This document shows positions 1 through 9,960 of a stretch of 21,764 nucleotides of DNA, piece by piece. The stretch is from Strigomonas culicis (lineage: Eukaryota; Euglenozoa; Kinetoplastea; Trypanosomatida; Trypanosomatidae). The DNA is taken from assembly GCA_000482145.1 (NCBI GenBank), contig AUXH01000318.1:1-21764 (forward strand). Reading direction: 5' to 3'. The translations under genes and the position numbers were made by a program. The number at the start of each line of letters is the position of its first letter. The first letter of the stretch is position 1. The notes under the pieces are model-generated. The model had not been told where the DNA came from. It ran no database searches and saw only the letters and a list, made by a program, of their open reading frames with translations.

Positions 1-1
1 G

Positions 2-36
<35 letters not shown>

Positions 37-1646
37 ATGCTATGAGTGTTTTTTTTTTTACGAATGCAAAAATAGTATAGTAGCAAGCGATGAAGAAAAA
101 GAAAAAAGAAAAATCAACAGAAAAGGTCACGAGCTAAACCACTGAAAGAAAGAATATTTAAAAACGGGTTTGCGTTTTTTTTTTTGATTCTGCTACAAAA
201 TGTAAAGCGGAAAAAAAAAAAACTCCGAAAAGTTTTGGAACTTTTCTTCTACTTCTTATTAATAATAATAATAAAAAAGATAGAGAGAAGAAAGAAAGAG
301 AGAAAGGAAAGAAAGAAATATATGCAACGAGGTTTTCCTTTGACGAAAAGGGACAGAATAAACAGGTACCACATGTACCACATGTACGTTTTTTTTTTCT
401 CTCCTTTTTTCCTCTTATAGCTAAAGATGAAAAGTAATTGAAAAAAAAGTAAAAGGAGAAAAGAAAAACAGTATATACGGTATATAAGAATGAACATGAA
501 AGGCGGAAAATAATAAAAAGAAAAGGGGAAAAAAATGAGAGAGAGAATTAACNGAAAAAAAAAAGCTCATAGTACATAATACCATAACGTACGACTATAA
601 GTGGATCCCAGAAGTCCTTCAGTAAATTTCCTTATTTCTTTCTTTTTTTACTTTTATCTCTCTCTCATTATTTATTATGCTTTTTTTTATATATATTCTT
701 CCTATGTATGAACGTGTGTGTTCACTTCTTACTTGCATTTTGGTGTTCTCTTTGAAAACAATTATTCTTTTCTTCATACTTTTTTTTTCTTCTGATTGTT
801 GTTGTTCTTTTTTTTTTGATAAATAATTCGATACAACTGCTTGTGCAAACATATAAACTGAGGAACAGACAAAGAAAATGAAAAAAAAAGAACTCTTTAT
901 AGCCTATTATTTTTCTTGTTTTTTTTTTTTTAGAGTTGTTGTTAGTTGTTGTTTTTCTCGTAGTTCTATTTTTTGTCTTTGTGGTACAAAAAAAATACTG
1001 ATTTACATTTGTTTTTTTCTGATAACAATTCTCATTCAAAAGCTCCGTGAGAACGAAAGAGAAAAGAAAAGAAAGAGTGAATAAACAAAATAAACGTATT
1101 CTAACAATTCGAGAAAACAAAAGGGCTAAAGAAAAAAGAAGAATCAATGCAGCTTCAGTATCTGTATAAGTGTACTTACGCACAGGAAACTGATCTTCAA
1201 ACATTTTCTTTTTTTTAACGCTGGTTCTCTTTGTTGTTGTTATATTCTTCTTAACTTTTTTTTCCTTTTGTTCTCTGTTTCTTGCTATCAAAAATAATAA
1301 TAATAAATATGTACTTGCATTACTTATTTTTTATTATTTACTTCATTTCCCTTTTTTAAAAACTTCTTTCTTTCACTATACTTTTCGTTTATTATTTTTT
1401 TTAATCCCTTTTTTTCTCCTGTTGAGGGGATCAAAATCAAAATGAGCACAGCAAAGACGAAAACATGAATCACTGCCAAAAAGGGGGAAGATGGAAGAAA
1501 GAAAAAAGGGAAAAGAATTCAAAAAAAAGAAAAAAAAGACCAGCACAAAACTGCGCCTGTCAGTATCTTTTTTTTTTTCACGTTCTTCTCCTTTTGTTTC
1601 CCTTCTCCGCTATATGACATCCCCTCCACTCCCGCGTGCGACGGTC
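1..1646. other. Intergenic region downstream of RAB1
   Basis: No supportable gene was found on either strand. The longest open frames are rich in Lys, Phe, Ser or Ile and simply translate homopolymers. Bases 1-560 are purine-rich on the plus strand, so they are pyrimidine-rich in the minus-strand transcript. That is what one expects ahead of a spliced-leader acceptor for a next gene beyond the left edge. Bases of about 600-860 and 1200-1420 are T/C-rich on the plus strand and so A/G-rich in the transcript, as in a 3' UTR of RAB1. A single ambiguous base (n) sits at 553, and a short tandem of CACATGTAC lies near 369-386. Confidence 0.6.
5..33. repeat. (TA)n dinucleotide repeat
   Basis: An uninterrupted TA run at the left edge of the window. 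Similar runs recur in most intergenic regions here and not in the genes. Confidence 0.9.
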
Positions 1647-2258
1647 TTAGCAGCAGCCCTTATCCTCCTTCGGTCGGCTGTTCTGCGCAAAGACGTCTGG
1701 GCGGTGCTTGTCGTTCGCGGCAGCGCCCGTGTTTTGCGGGATGTTCGCCTTGATGGTCGTCGCCATGCGGATGAAGGCCTCCTCGACGTTCGTCGCGTTC
1801 TTCGCGCTCGTCTCGAGAAAGGGGATGCCGAGGCTGTCTGCGAACTCCTTCGCGACCTGCGTGTCCACCGCCTTCTTCGTGACCAGGTCGGACTTGTTGC
1901 CGACCAGCAGCTTGTTCACGTTCTCGGACGCGTACTTCTCGATTTCGTTCAACCACGTCTTCACGTTCTTGAAGCTCTCCATGTCCGTCGTGTCGTAGAC
2001 GACGATGATGCCGTGCGCACCGCGGTAGTAGCTACTCGTGATAGTACGGAACCGCTCCTGGCCGGCCGTATCCCAGATCTGTAGCTTGATCACCTTGCCG
2101 TCCAAGTTCAGCGTCCGGATCTTGAAGTCTACGCCGATGGTGGAGATATAGCTGTCCGTGTAGCTGTCGTCCGCGAAGCGGAGGAGCAGGCAGGACTTGC
2201 CGACACCACTGTCGCCGATCAGCAGCAGTTTGAAGAGGTAGTCGTATTCAGCGGACAT
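1647..2258 (-). CDS. RAB1: Small GTPase RAB1 (YPT1 family)
   Basis: This 203-residue protein is a Rab GTPase. It shows the P-loop GDSGVGKS (15-22), effector region YISTIGVDF (37-45), switch II DTAGQE (63-68), NKSD guanine-specificity motif (121-124) and ETSAK (149-153). It ends in a Cys-Cys (202-203) for double geranylgeranylation. The effector loop and the [13 protein letters not shown] segment match the Rab1/Ypt1 subfamily, which controls ER-to-Golgi vesicle traffic in cooperation with tethers and TRAPP. The length is normal for the family. The ATG at 2258 starts the conserved [16 protein letters not shown] sequence. The same frame stays open upstream to 2549, but that part is low-complexity translation of the 5' UTR and is excluded. 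The stop is TAA. The gene follows TSR1 on the same strand with a 492-base spacer. Confidence 0.96.
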   Translation of the reverse strand: MSAEYDYLFKLLLIGDSGVGKSCLLLRFADDSYTDSYISTIGVDFKIRTLNLDGKVIKLQIWDTAGQERFRTITSSYYRGAHGIIVVYDTTDMESFKNVKTWLNEIEKYASENVNKLLVGNKSDLVTKKAVDTQVAKEFADSLGIPFLETSAKNATNVEEAFIRMATTIKANIPQNTGAAANDKHRPDVFAQNSRPKEDKGCC

Positions 2259-2291
2259 CGTTATATATGTATTTCCGGGTTGGGTAGATAT

Positions 2292-2350
2292 CTGAAACAA
2301 ACAAATAATGAAGCTAGTTCCAAGAGCAAGCACAACTAAAAAAAAAAAAA
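2292..2350 (-). promoter_or_regulatory. Proximal candidate spliced-leader acceptors for RAB1
   Basis: In transcript sense a run of about 13 T ends in TAG near 2336. A second T-rich stretch ends in GTTTCAG at 2293-2292, only 33 bases before the RAB1 ATG. Either AG could take the spliced leader. They compete with a stronger-looking site near 2627. Confidence 0.45.
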
Positions 2351-2431
2351 ACGGTAGGGGAAGAGAGAAATAAAGAGAAAAAACAACCTGCACGGAGTGC
2401 ACACAGAAGGGAAAGGAAAAGAGAACAAATA

Positions 2432-2455
2432 ATATATATATATATATATATATAT
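2432..2455. repeat. (AT)12 repeat in the RAB1 leader
   Basis: An uninterrupted AT run lies between the distal and proximal candidate acceptors of RAB1. It would be part of the 5' UTR only if the distal acceptor is used. Confidence 0.9.
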
Positions 2456-2626
2456 GGTAACGGGTGATGTTGTTGTTATTGCTATCCTCTGATGACTGTC
2501 TGACAGTAGTAGGAGAAACCAAGACAGAGACGACAGACTCACACGCCATTCAACACCATGCATTACATTAAAAGGACACCACTGCACCCGCACAACATCT
2601 AACCTCAGATGCCGATTCACCGTGGC

Positions 2627-2670
2627 CTGTGAGACAAAAAAGAAAAAAAAAGTAAGAAACAAAGAAACAC
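2627..2670 (-). promoter_or_regulatory. Distal candidate spliced-leader acceptor for RAB1
   Basis: In transcript sense a long pyrimidine tract (TTTCTTTGTTTCTTAC, then mostly T) ends in GTCTCACAG, with the AG at 2628-2627. This is the best-formed acceptor in the TSR1-RAB1 spacer. It would give a 5' UTR of about 370 bases. Confidence 0.55.
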
Positions 2671-2750
2671 TTCCTAGACATAAGTACAGTACCTCCTCAC
2701 GCCCAACGACAGAAAAGGGAAGAAAGAGAACCTGTGGCCTCCCCGTCCCA

Positions 2751-3332
2751 TCACCGTGAGCGCGGCGGCGTGGCGGACCGCGAGTAGCTGCGCGAGTGGC
2801 GGCGCGCCCGATCGCGGTCCCCGCTCCTACTGCGGCTGCGGCGGTGCCGCTTCCTGCCCCGGCGGTCGTCGTCGTCGTCGTCACTGTACGAGCGGCTGTA
2901 GCTGCGGCTGTAGCTGCGGCGCCGCCCGCGCCTGCCCTGCCGGCGTCGGCCGCCGCGCTGTCGGCGCGCCGGCGCCGGCGCGACGCTCCGCTCCACGCGC
3001 AGCGCCACCGCGCTCTCCCCCACGCCGACCGTCTGGCCGTGCAGCAGCGCAAGGACGCGGTCCGCGAGCTCCGACAGCGACGCGCGCGCCAGCACCGCCG
3101 CGCTGGCCTCCGCGCGGCGCAGCCACACAAAGCCGTAGCGGTCCCCGCGGCGCACAAAGGAGCAGCGCAGCTCCAGCGGACCGTCCGCCGCCTCGGCGCC
3201 CTCCGGCGGCGGCGGCAGCGCGGCGACCACCTGCTGCGCGGCCGCCGTCGCGGCCGCCTGCACCAGATCGCTGTGGATGAGGTTGCCGGTCGGCCCGAGC
3301 GCCACAAAGAGCTGCACCTCCTGCGGATCGCG

Positions 3333-3363
<31 letters not shown>

Positions 3364-3872
3364 AGCCGCGGCTCGTGGTACGCGCGCTCGCTGTACTGCA
3401 CGGTGAGTCGCCCGTCGGCCCCGGGCAGCGCGCTGCCGTTCAGGTGCTGCACGAGGAGGGCCGCGATGGCGGCGCTCGCCACCTCCGCGAAGGCGCAGCG
3501 CGGCCGCACGCGCACCTCCCCGACGACGGCGCCGCGCGCGGCCTCCTCACCCCATTCGCGCGCGACGGTCTCCGTCAGCAGCGCCTCCAGCACGGCCGGC
3601 GGCAGCACAGACGGCAGCGGCCCCGGCGCCGCGCGCGTGGCGAAGAAGAGCGATACCTGCCCGCGCTCGTTCGTGGCGGCCGCGACGTCGGCCGACGTGG
3701 CGCGGCGCGGCGGTGCCGTCTCGGCGGGATAGGCACGGCGCGGCGGCGGCGTCCGCTGCCGCACGGCACCGTAGGCAGCCGGTGCCGGCGGCGGCGACGG
3801 CAGCCGCACGGAGTCCTCGCTTTCGGTTTCGCTCCTGCTGCCGCTGCGGGAGCGGGAAGAAGCCCCGGACAT
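2751..3872 (-). CDS. TSR1: RS-domain RNA-binding protein, probable splicing factor TSR1
   Basis: This 373-residue protein has a short Arg/Ser N-terminus (SSRSRSGSRS, 5-14) and a Pro-rich linker. Two divergent RRM-like regions follow, at about 71-162 (RNP-like VSLFFAT and CAFAEVAS) and 185-295 (VQLFVAL and YGFVWLRR), separated by eight prolines (171-178). The C-terminus (302-373) is basic, with SYSRSYSRSYS, six Asp and further RS dipeptides. This is an SR-protein layout, pointing to a nuclear role in pre-mRNA or trans-splicing. The name TSR1 rests on this layout and on its place next to RAB1, as I recall from T. brucei. Another RS/RRM protein is possible. The RRMs are unusually Ala-rich, in line with the very high GC (45 of 60 bases at 3361-3420). 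The ATG at 3872 closely follows two good acceptor sites. The stop is TGA. Confidence 0.72.
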
Positions 3873-3880
3873 GGGTGGAC

Positions 3881-3905
3881 CTAAGAGGGGGAAGGAGAGG
3901 GGGGT
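3881..3905 (-). promoter_or_regulatory. Second candidate spliced-leader acceptor for TSR1
   Basis: A C-rich pyrimidine tract (CCCCCCTCTCCTTCCCCC in transcript sense) ends in TCTTAG with the AG at 3882-3881. It would leave a leader of only 8 bases before the TSR1 ATG. Confidence 0.4.
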
Positions 3906-3942
3906 TCACCACGGGGGTGGATGTTAGGTGCTGTTAAGGTTA

Positions 3943-3985
3943 CTGAGAAGAGAAGGGAAGGATACAAGAAGAGGAAGGAGAATAT
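3943..3985 (-). promoter_or_regulatory. Spliced-leader acceptor for TSR1
   Basis: In transcript sense about 30 pyrimidines in near continuity (TTCTCCTTCCTCTTCTTG and then CCTTCCCTTCTCTTC) end in TCAG, with the AG at 3944-3943. This gives a leader of about 70 bases before the ATG at 3872. Confidence 0.65.
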
Positions 3986-4222
3986 GATGAAGCATGAAAC
4001 TGTGTTGTACATCTCAAGGCAGGCGAGGCTGCCAGGGTGAGAAGAGCCCCTATCTTCACGATCAGCTCGGGACTATTGTGCTTGTAAGATCCTACTGTCT
4101 CTGTTCGTTTGTTGATATTCAGAAGAAGCAAAAGAAAAAAAGTTCATCTTGTCGGAAAAAGGTGCCTTTCCACACAAGATGCGTGTATGACTGGCTACGA
4201 TATACATATACATATACATATA

Positions 4223-4242
4223 ATATATATATATATATATAT
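4223..4242. repeat. (AT)10 repeat
   Basis: A pure AT run inside a larger TACATA-rich stretch (about 4200-4260) in the Q/N-rich to TSR1 spacer. Confidence 0.85.
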
Positions 4243-4362
4243 GTATATAGAGAGAGATATAAACAGATATATATGATAAGACGGAAACTAACAAGACAAA
4301 CGAAGAAAAACAAAAATGAAACACAGAATAGTAGTGAGCAAGACAAAAAAAAAAAACTATAC

Positions 4363-4381
4363 ATATATATATATATATATT
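4363..4381. repeat. (AT)n repeat
   Basis: A short pure AT run following a 12-base A run. It is followed by further TACATA repeats to about 4435. Confidence 0.85.
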
Positions 4382-5197
4382 TATAGAAGGGTTGAAGAGA
4401 AGAAAAAAAGAAAATACATATATACATATACATACCTCAAAGAAATAAAAACGAAGAAATTGAAAGAAAAAAGAGAAGAGAAAAACACAACAGTGATTCT
4501 TCAAAACATACAGGTTCATGACTGTTCTGATTTCTTTACTATATGTATGTACATATATAGATTTTTTATTAACGCTCTTCCGTTTTCAATGTAAAAATAT
4601 CACTAATAATACTTTTTTCTTTGCTTCAGTTTGTTTGTTTGTCTCTTCTTTTCTTTTTTTAACTACATAATATGTTTAAAGAGTCCTTTTTTTTCTCTCA
4701 AAAGTAGGAGTGTCTTTTAATACAATAATTATAAAGAATGTCAATGTCATTCAAACGCAAATAAATGAAAAAAAAAAAATAGAAGCAATAAAAAAGGGAA
4801 AAGAGGAAAAGCAACAAAAGAGAACACAACAAATGTGAATAAGTTCAAACAAAAAAAAAGAGATGAAAAGAAGAAAAAAGGAAGAGAGAAAAAAAGTACT
4901 CAAAGCAAAAAAAAACTAGTATGAATAAAAATGAAAAAAAAAATGAGAAAAGAACAATGACACACGGAAAAAAGGAAAGGAAAAACATTCAAGTGAAAAA
5001 AAAAAACAGATTAGTATATACTTCAAATAAATAAAAAAAGCAAAGGATTAATGTGTATCCTTTTTGTTATTCTTGTTGATTTTAGGTAGTGTGTGTATGT
5101 ACGTTTTTTTCTTTCTTTTGGATGACAACTAAAATTTCACTTTGCTATATTGCTACATATATATATATATACGTATGAACTTCATCTTCAATTATGA

Positions 5198-7045
5198 CTA
5201 AAATCGCACTTGCGCCGAGGGCGAAGAGAAGCCATTATTCATGTTCCCATTGAACGCCACGTTGCCCTGGCGATTGACGCTTGCAAAGCCATTCCCGTTC
5301 GCCACGGGATTCATATTCGTACTGAACAGGAGCTGCTGCGACGGTGCCTCATTGAACGTATTATTATTGTGCGTAGGGCTGGGGGCGTAGGTGCTGAGGG
5401 TGAAGCCCGGCGGCAGCTGCGTGATGACCGGCACCGTGCGGCCTGTCGCCGGATCCATCCGACCAACAGAAAAGAGGTTGCCACCCTGATTCGCCGGCGC
5501 GGACGGCGGCGGCGGCTGACTCATCCCACTCGCATTGTTAGTCCCGTTCGGCTGCAGGCTGTTCGTGTTTATGGAGGCAACGCGGTAGGGCTGTCCTTGG
5601 ATGTAGATGATGGGCTGTTGCTGGAGCTGCTGCTGCGTGAGAGACTGCAGCACCTGTTGGAACAGAAGATTATTATTGTTGTTGTTAGCATAGCTGTTGT
5701 TGGCAACAGGCATCTGGGACAGCTGGGCAGAGCCGCTATTATTATTATTGTTGTTATTGTTGGGCATTAAAAACACTTGCTGCTCATTCGGCTTACGGAC
5801 GACAAGGTACTGCGGCTGCGACGGATTCCCACCCGCCGTCGGTGCGAAGGACGCGAGCTGGTACCCACTGCCACTGTTATTATTATTATTATTATTATTA
5901 GTGCGGCCCTCCTCTGGCAACGGTGACCGCTGCACGTAGACGATGCCGTTGGGGGAGCCGCTACCGTTGGGCGGCAGCATAGCACCTGTGTAGTTGATGG
6001 CTGTCAGGTTTGCCTGCTGCTGCTGCTGCGGCGGCGGCGGCAGCACCTGGTAGGCGAAGGAAGAAGCGCCCTGCTGCTGCTGCTGCTGTTGCTGCTGTTG
6101 TTGTAACTGCTGCTGTTGTTGCTGCTGTTGCTGCTGTTGCTGTAACTGCTGCTGCAGCTGTTGCTGGAGCACCATTTGCTGCCACTGCTGCTGTTGCTGC
6201 TGCTGCTGCTGTAACTGCTGCTGCTGCTGCTTCTGTTGCTGCTGCTGCTGTTCTTGCAGGAACAGCCACTGCTGCGGCTGCAGCGACGGTGGCGCGGACT
6301 GCTGCACCAGCAGCGGGGGCGCCATCGCCGCCTTAGGTCGCGAGAAGGAGGAGCTCTGCGACGAGGACCCGCTGGAGCCGTCGATGCGGCCGCTGAGGTG
6401 GAGCTGATTGGAGGCCGTCGTGTGGCTCGCGCTCAGCTGACTCTGCGGCTTGGACCCGCTCCCCGCGGGGGCTCCCTTGGATGCAGGCATCCCCGGCAGC
6501 GCCGCGCCACTTGGCGGTGACGTAAACAGCGTCGCGGCAGTGCCGTTGTTCGTATAGACAAGCGTGTTGTTGCTATTATTATTAGTAGTAATAGTAGTAT
6601 TCGGATGCAGCTGCTGCTGTTGTTGCGGCGAGGAGTGCATCCCCTGAGTGAGGAAGGGATCCGACGAACACGTGCTTCTTGGCGAGGCGGAGGAAGAAAA
6701 GAACATATTATTATTATTATTACTGTTCACGTTGCTGTTACTATAGGTATTACTGTTGGTCGGGTGTGTGAGGGCCCCAACCGAAGACGGCCACGACGGC
6801 CGCGCCTTTGCCGGTGCCATCACTGGATCGTCGTCCATGAAGATGGTGTGATTATAGTAATCCTTCAACTCATTCGTCAGCGCATGGAAGGTTGCCTCAT
6901 CCTCGTCCAGGAAGAGGGTGCTCCATTTGTTCGGACCGCCGTTCGCGCCATCCACACGACTCGCACCAGTGGTAGCGGGCACCGTTTTGTTCGGGCTCTG
7001 CGGTGACGGCTGGTGCATCTCAGTTTTCATGGTGTACACAGACAT
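5198..7045 (-). CDS. Q/N-rich low-complexity protein of unknown function
   Basis: I do not recognise this 615-residue protein. Its only ordinary-looking segment is at about 40-74 (KWSTLFLDEDEATFHALTNE, then DYYNHTIFMDDDP), a probable helical module. The rest is low complexity: poly-N blocks (about 109-113, 384-391, 430-437, 455-459), a long Q-rich block with spaced Leu (about 258-326), and Ser-, Pro- and Gly-rich linkers. No transmembrane segment, RRM or zinc finger is visible. Such composition is typical of RNP-granule or translational-regulator proteins, but that role is inference. The first true ATG in frame is at 7045 (MSVYTMKTEM). Further in-frame ATGs at 7030 and 7018 are possible starts. 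An AG lies directly before the one at 7018, so a shorter product cannot be excluded. The stop is TAG. Confidence 0.85.
   Translation of the reverse strand: MSVYTMKTEMHQPSPQSPNKTVPATTGASRVDGANGGPNKWSTLFLDEDEATFHALTNELKDYYNHTIFMDDDPVMAPAKARPSWPSSVGALTHPTNSNTYSNSNVNSNNNNNMFFSSSASPRSTCSSDPFLTQGMHSSPQQQQQLHPNTTITTNNNSNNTLVYTNNGTAATLFTSPPSGAALPGMPASKGAPAGSGSKPQSQLSASHTTASNQLHLSGRIDGSSGSSSQSSSFSRPKAAMAPPLLVQQSAPPSLQPQQWLFLQEQQQQQQKQQQQQLQQQQQQQQQWQQMVLQQQLQQQLQQQQQQQQQQQQLQQQQQQQQQQQGASSFAYQVLPPPPQQQQQANLTAINYTGAMLPPNGSGSPNGIVYVQRSPLPEEGRTNNNNNNNNSGSGYQLASFAPTAGGNPSQPQYLVVRKPNEQQVFLMPNNNNNNNNSGSAQLSQMPVANNSYANNNNNNLLFQQVLQSLTQQQLQQQPIIYIQGQPYRVASINTNSLQPNGTNNASGMSQPPPPSAPANQGGNLFSVGRMDPATGRTVPVITQLPPGFTLSTYAPSPTHNNNTFNEAPSQQLLFSTNMNPVANGNGFASVNRQGNVAFNGNMNNGFSSPSAQVRF
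6011..6256 (-). repeat. CAG/CAA tract encoding the poly-Q block
   Basis: Sense-strand CAG and CAA codons are mixed and broken at intervals by TTA (Leu) and other codons. The mixing means this is not a pure microsatellite, so the Q content seems kept at the protein level. Poly-N tracts elsewhere in the gene (for example 5740-5762 and 5876-5900) are by contrast almost pure AAT on the sense strand. Confidence 0.85.
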
Positions 7046-7342
7046 CAATAACAAGGGAGAAAAAAAAGTTTATAATTTTCGGTTAGTTGTGTTGTTTTCC
7101 TTGATTTCTTTGTTGGTGTTGTTGTTTTTCTTGTTTGTTTGTTTTAATTACAGTGAGAATGATTCACTCAGCTTTTTTTTTAACAAGATTCGTTTTTTTT
7201 TTTTTGTAGTTGCTGCTGTTTGTTTGTCTTATGTCAGAATTAGTGAACACCAGGGAAGAAAACAATTATAAATGAACAAATCACAAACCGAAAGATGATG
7301 AATGAATACAAACAGCTCTGATTGCAGTTGAACACGGCAATA

Positions 7343-7400
7343 CTTACAGCAAAAAGGACAAAAGAAAAAGTATCCAACAAATGAAAAAAGCAATAATGGG
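7343..7400 (-). promoter_or_regulatory. Candidate spliced-leader acceptor for the Q/N-rich gene
   Basis: In transcript sense a T-rich stretch (GCTTTTTTCATTTGTTGG, then TACTTTTTCTTTTGTCCTTTTT) leads to GCTGTAAG with the AG at 7344-7343. The leader would be about 297 bases. A T/C tract also lies right before the ATG at 7045, but its first AG is inside the coding sequence. Confidence 0.45.
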
Positions 7401-8732
7401 ATAATAATAAACTCTTATTAGTGTTTCACTCACACTAAGGATTATTATGCACGCTTGATATATAAAGTGAAGGTGTGTATATATATTTATTAATAATAGT
7501 AATAATAAATGGAAGAGAGAACAAAGAAAAAGAAAAATATATATTGTTTTACTTTTATATGTTCTGACGTTTCGCTGCTTGCGTATTATTAATTACTTTT
7601 CTTTTTTGGTGCAATGTATGGATTCAACTAGATTTACGTTGAAGTCGCAAAAAAAAAAAAAATGTTTATATAGTAGTAATATTAGTAGTAATTATAATGA
7701 TAACAATAATAAAATTAAAGAATTAAAAAAGGGAAAACTGGAAAAATATATACTTATTTATATTTAATTGGCTGATAACAACAAAAACAAACAAAACAAA
7801 ACAATAACAATAATAATAATTGAGTTATTTACACAACAGCAAGAAAAAGAAAAGAGAACGAAAAAAAAAAAACAAATAAAATGAACCGGAAAAGTGAATA
7901 AATAGAAACAATCAATTCAATTCAGCTAAAGCAAGACGAAAAAGAGAATAAAAAAAGAAGCAAAACACTAAAGTATGAAAAAAAAAAAAGTGAAGAGGAG
8001 AGCGGGAAAAGGAAAAAAAAAAGAGCAAAACAAAAGAGAATTCCAAAAGTATATACTTTAGTACTCTGGTTTTAGTCTCAGTTTTTGTATTCAAAAGAGA
8101 AACAAATTAAAAAAAAAAAGAATCGAATCAAAAATTCAAATGATCCCAAGTATAGAGGTATAAAAAGAAAAAACAAAACAGTTTTTTCTTTAGAACTAGA
8201 AAAGCGTGTAAAAAGTAAAAAAAAAAAGTGAGAACAAAAAAAAAACAATTAAAAAACGGAAATCGGAGAGTAAAAGAGGAATGAAGAAAAAAAAGAACAC
8301 CGAAAACAAGTATGAAAATGAAAATGTAGGAATAGTAAAAGAGAACAAGAAAAAAATGGGAAAGAAGGAGTAAAAAGAACAAACAGAGAGAGAAAGAGAG
8401 AGGAAGAAACAGAAAACAAAAAAAAATGAATATTGAGTTAACAATCCTCTCAGTAAATTTAAAAAAGGACGAAATGAATTGTAAGCAAAAAAAAAGAAAT
8501 AAGAAAATGATCCTATTACTTTGTTTTCAATTCACGGTGATGTAGAGTGTGTGCAGTTCTACGATAGGAGAAAAACAAAACGTGAAAGTATTTAAAACAG
8601 TTAGTAACAATAAAAGGAAGGAAAGCAAACAGTAATAACAACAATAATAATAAACTACAATTGATTCAAACTTGAATGATTTAATTGTGTTTTTATTGTT
8701 TAATTATTTATTTTTGAAATTAATACAATGCA

Positions 8733-8753
8733 ATATATATATATATATATATA
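8733..8753. repeat. (AT)n repeat
   Basis: A pure AT run in the long gap. Further TATA-rich DNA follows at about 8756-8790 and 8877-8910. Confidence 0.85.
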
Positions 8754-8933
8754 ACTATATATAGAGAGAGAGATAAAAGAATATATATATGTAAATAAAA
8801 ACACTTTTTTTTTATTTTAATAAGAAAAAAATGAATAAGAAACCGCTGTATTTCAAGTCAAAAGAGTGAATTATTATGTATATATTATATAAATATATAC
8901 GTATATATGTTTTACTATTATTGGTAAGTTATG

Positions 8934-8955
8934 TATTTATTTATTTATTTATTTA
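8934..8955. repeat. (TTTA)n tetranucleotide repeat
   Basis: About five TTTA units in tandem, followed at once by ATAAATAAG, which could pair back with the repeat. Confidence 0.8.
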
Positions 8956-9960
8956 TAAATAAGATCCTCTTATCAAAGTAATATAAATATATAGATATAG
9001 ATATATTGAAAAAAAAAAGCGAATTTCTGCTTTCAAATATGATGATTTCAATATTGTACTAGCACTTTTATTGTCAATAGTTTTTTATTGTTATTGATAG
9101 TGTTGTTATGGTTCCTGTCAATATTCAGTAAACAGTGTCTACTATAATTCTTCCTTTTCTTCCTTTTGATCTTTTTGGGTACGTGTACGCTTGTTGCTTA
9201 TTTGTTTTTCTTTTTTTTTTATTGCAATGTAAGGAACCAATAGTACGTTTGTTTTACTTACCTTTTTATTGTTGTGTATTTCGTTTCCTTTCGTGTACAC
9301 AAGCAAGTATAGAGAAAAAAAAGAAAAATAAATTATAGTCAAAAAGTGCGAAAAGAAAAAAAACAGTTAAAAGGAAAACCAAAAAAGAAGAACAATAATA
9401 ATAAAAAAAGAGAAAAAGTATTATAAAAAAAAAAGATCGAAAGAAATAAGATCAAAAAAAATGAACAAAAGATCACTAATGAACAAGAAAAAACGAGAAA
9501 AAAAAAGGATGAAAGAAACAAATATATTTGTATTTGTATTTCAAAAAAAAAAGAGAGAACAGAAGGGAAAGGTGAAAGAAGTGTTTAAAATATCAAAGAA
9601 CAAATAAAAAAAAATATATATAGTGTTTATACTGTCTTATTTCTTGTTTTTTTTTCTTCTTTTACGCCTTTTGTTTTCTTCTTCTTGTGTGTTTTCTTAA
9701 TTTCTTTTAGTATTACTAGAAACAAATTGTTCTTTTTTTTTTACTTTATATGTTGGTAACTATGTACGGTAAAGGTCAAGAAGAATAACTAAGCCGATAG
9801 ATAGATAATTCTTTTTATTACTATCGTTTTTTTTTTTACGATTTCACAAAAAGCAAAGGGGAAAGAAAGAGAAAGGCAGCGAAAAAAAAAAGGTTTGTTT
9901 TTCACTTTTTTCGTGTCGTTCTTTTTAGTTTCTCCTCTTTTATTTATCTATTTGTTTTTT

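Larger units (their letters stand above)
3873..5197. other. Intergenic region between the Q/N-rich gene and TSR1
   Basis: No gene is supported. The stretch at 4740-5040 is purine-rich on the plus strand, so it is pyrimidine-rich in the transcript. Around 4200-4250 and 4360-4440 are TA/CATA-type simple repeats. The part nearest TSR1 carries the acceptor signals listed separately. Open frames here translate homopolymers and are not credible. Confidence 0.6.

Noticed and set aside
722..1291. A 189-residue minus-strand open frame downstream of RAB1
   Set aside because: It is Lys/Thr/Arg-rich low-complexity sequence with no domain, and its base composition is that of the spacer and not of the genes.
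2796..3884. A 362-residue plus-strand open frame across TSR1
   Set aside because: It is made of Ala/Arg repeats mirroring the GC-rich SR gene. The minus-strand frame has RS domains and RRM-like regions.
5198..7054. Start of the Q/N-rich frame at 7054
   Set aside because: The codon there is TTG. The first ATG in frame is at 7045, and a non-ATG start is not expected in this group.
7288..7325. A possible C/D snoRNA (ATGATGA followed by CTGA on the plus strand)
   Set aside because: The boxes are too close together, there is no second box pair or terminal stem, and the strand is opposite to transcription.
8128..8444. Phe/Leu-rich minus-strand open frames that look like membrane proteins
   Set aside because: They translate a pyrimidine-rich block. 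No codon pattern or motif sets them apart from the surrounding low-complexity DNA.
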